Shown here: positions 62,656-64,000 of the stretch, one piece after another
How positions within the stretch are numbered: position 1 is the first letter of the stretch
Layout: each line of letters starts with the position of its first letter
DNA from: Sthenelais limicola
Taxonomy: Eukaryota > Annelida > Polychaeta > Phyllodocida > Sigalionidae
Reading direction: 5' to 3'
Length of the DNA stretch: 64,000 bases
NCBI GenBank assembly: GCA_942159475.1
Contig: OW804094.1
Coordinates: 47,922,966 to 47,986,965, forward strand
Made by a program: the position numbers and the translations under genes
The notes under the pieces: generated by a model
Databases searched by the model: none
What the model was told of the DNA's origin: nothing
What the model saw: the letters and a program-made list of their open reading frames with translations, nothing else

Positions 62656-63884
62656 TGAGTAATTCTCCCAAACGGGCAGCATTTGATTTCAGGAGGCCAT
62701 TTTTTTTAGAAAAAATGAAATTCGTTGAATCTCTACAATTTTTGGTGTACATCTAGGAGGGAATATCAACATTATACAGACAAAGTTTGGGAAGGCTGTG
62801 CCAAATATTTCGATTCCTACACCTATGATTCAGAAACCCCATTTTTGCCTATTTTTTGCCTTATTTCGGCTATATTAAGTCAGATTTATCAAATAATATT
62901 GTGTAAATCTGAGATGAGATACTCCTTAATTATGCCAGCAATATTAAATGACAAAGTAACAGCTAGGAAATCGATGATGGCTGCCAACATTGGATATGGT
63001 TCTAACCAAAGTTTGAATAACTTTTTGTCCAAATATCTGTTTTATTTCTGTACAATAACTGAGCTAATATAAATGGATCTCTTTACATCTATTAATTATG
63101 GCGTAACGGCGACACCATAGTCGTAACGGCGACATTCTTACATATACTCACTGCAATTCAACAGCATCTATATTTATTCATATCTATACTTTTTACGAAA
63201 TTCAGGCAGGGCTAAACAATTATTAGAAAGAGGGAAATTGCATAAAAATATATTTTATTTTAAATATGGGCGTTATTCTACATGTTGTAATGCGACATAA
63301 AACATTCCCATATCAATAGAATGAATCTTATTTGAGGGAATAAAAGGATTCATAAACGTCATGGGCTAATAACTTTTATATTTATTGAAATATAATTACA
63401 TATGCATCTTCCCTCCTCCAAAACATAATGCTATATAATATAAATGATTATTTTATGGAAAGTCCATTCCTTTGAAGTTAATACATGTCGTAACGGCGAC
63501 AGACTTATTCCAAAACAATATTTTCCAAGTCTAGATCAGTTCAAATTAATGAATACATGAATTTTGAGTTTTTTCATGATAATGAACGTATGTGCATGTG
63601 TAGAAACAGTTTCTGTTCAGCAGAAGTAATACATTTTTTAAATTAGGCTGTGTATTATATTCAAATTCCATAACTATTATATATTTTCTATCCTGAAAAA
63701 GCTCTTTTTTCACAATAGTGGCGAAGATTTTAGCATAAGAACTTTGAAAGTGGGGTTCCCACAGCCTCATTTTTGTCAAGGAATCCAAATAAGATGGTTA
63801 TAATCATGTGTGATCATCCCAAATACAGGTTGTAGATACCCTAGGCTGGAAAACCAAATGCTGCCCGATTGGGAGAATTACTCA
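62656..63884. mobile_element. Non-autonomous DNA transposon, ~1.23 kb, 33 bp TIRs
   Basis: The left end (62653-62685, containing TGAGTAATTCTCCCAA then CGGGCAGCATTTG) is the reverse complement of 63855-63887 with one mismatch. With the ends placed at TGAGTAATT, both flanks are TA (62654-62655 and 63885-63886), fitting a Tc1/mariner-type TA target; an ATAT duplication is an equally possible reading because the flank is palindromic. The body is AT-rich with no transposase-like frame and carries three copies of GTAACGGCGACA. Confidence 0.8.
63103..63501 (+). repeat. Three copies of GTAACGGCGACA inside the transposon
   Basis: Exact copies at 63103-63114, 63123-63134 (20 bp spacing) and 63490-63501. 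They stand out as GC-rich words in a very AT-rich element, so they may be protein-binding sites of the element or a young repeat. Confidence 0.85.
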
Positions 63885-64000
63885 TATGCACCCTTTCTTG
63901 GGTGTCTCAGGTCGGCACTTCAAACACCCCCAGGAGGGCCTCTGCTGTAATCAAAGCAACGGTCATTTTAGACGGCGCACACCCATGACACTCATTAATT

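Larger units (their letters stand above)
62345..64000 (-). other. Probable upstream intron of RNF220, mostly occupied by a transposon
   Basis: Because the exon at 62344 starts internally in the protein, the sequence up to the right edge should be intron unless an exon was missed. I looked for the RYxxFLxxRxNR and CxxC exons on the minus strand and did not find them here. Confidence 0.6.

Noticed and set aside
62725..63072. A 115-codon frame within the right-hand transposon
   Set aside because: No transposase motif and biased AT-rich composition; begins at a non-ATG codon.
63901..63947. Possible minus-strand exon after an ATTACAG acceptor
   Set aside because: The open frame has no RNF220 motif and runs straight into the transposon end before a stop.
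1..64000. CRISPR arrays, operons, tRNA and rRNA genes
   Set aside because: No regularly spaced direct repeats, bacterial-type gene packing or tRNA/rRNA-like sequences were recognised by eye.

Overview
The window is animal nuclear DNA. It is AT-rich, genes are split by introns with GT-AG borders, intergenic space is large, and there are no operons or ribosome-binding sites. The gene set (a metabotropic-glutamate-like class C GPCR, an intronless leucine-rich-repeat protein and two RNF220-family RING ubiquitin ligases), together with the frequent short word TAGGCCTA and many long G/C homopolymer runs, suggests a marine invertebrate, perhaps a deuterostome such as an echinoderm or hemichordate. 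That placement is an inference, and the species is not identified.

Layout. Bases 1-1941 (minus strand) hold an uninterrupted reading frame for the signal peptide, ligand-binding domain, nine-cysteine domain and first transmembrane segments of a class C GPCR; it runs off the left edge. Bases 1942-4224 are intergenic and contain a 0.4 kb inverted-repeat element. Bases 4353-5252 (plus) encode an intronless 299-residue LRR protein. Bases 5253-15000 have no gene I can support; they hold a solo hAT-like terminus, homopolymer tracts and a CpG-dense block at 9.7-9.9 kb. Bases 16082-30840 (plus) are a complete eight-exon RNF220-like gene of 621 codons with a 10.9 kb first intron. Bases 31381-58230 are about 27 kb of apparently non-coding DNA between two convergent genes, with a 417 bp hAT-like MITE, hairpins, minisatellites and several GC-rich blocks. 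Bases 62344-58694 (minus) are the six 3'-terminal coding exons of a second RNF220-family gene whose 5' part lies beyond the right edge. A 1.2 kb non-autonomous DNA transposon (62656-63884) sits upstream of its first visible exon, probably in an intron.

Main result. The two RNF220-family genes face each other tail to tail. Their last two coding exons have identical lengths (75 and 72 nt) and intron phases, so they are ancient paralogues. The minus-strand copy keeps the acidic EEYEW segment and the helical segment before the RING found in vertebrate RNF220. The plus-strand copy has the N-terminal ESYxSAFxPxKR motif and the CxxC zinc-binding motif, but its middle is replaced by His/Pro/Ser-rich low-complexity sequence and it has no recognisable helix before the RING. 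It also has a tandemly duplicated splice acceptor just before the RING; use of the upstream copy would stop translation before the RING.
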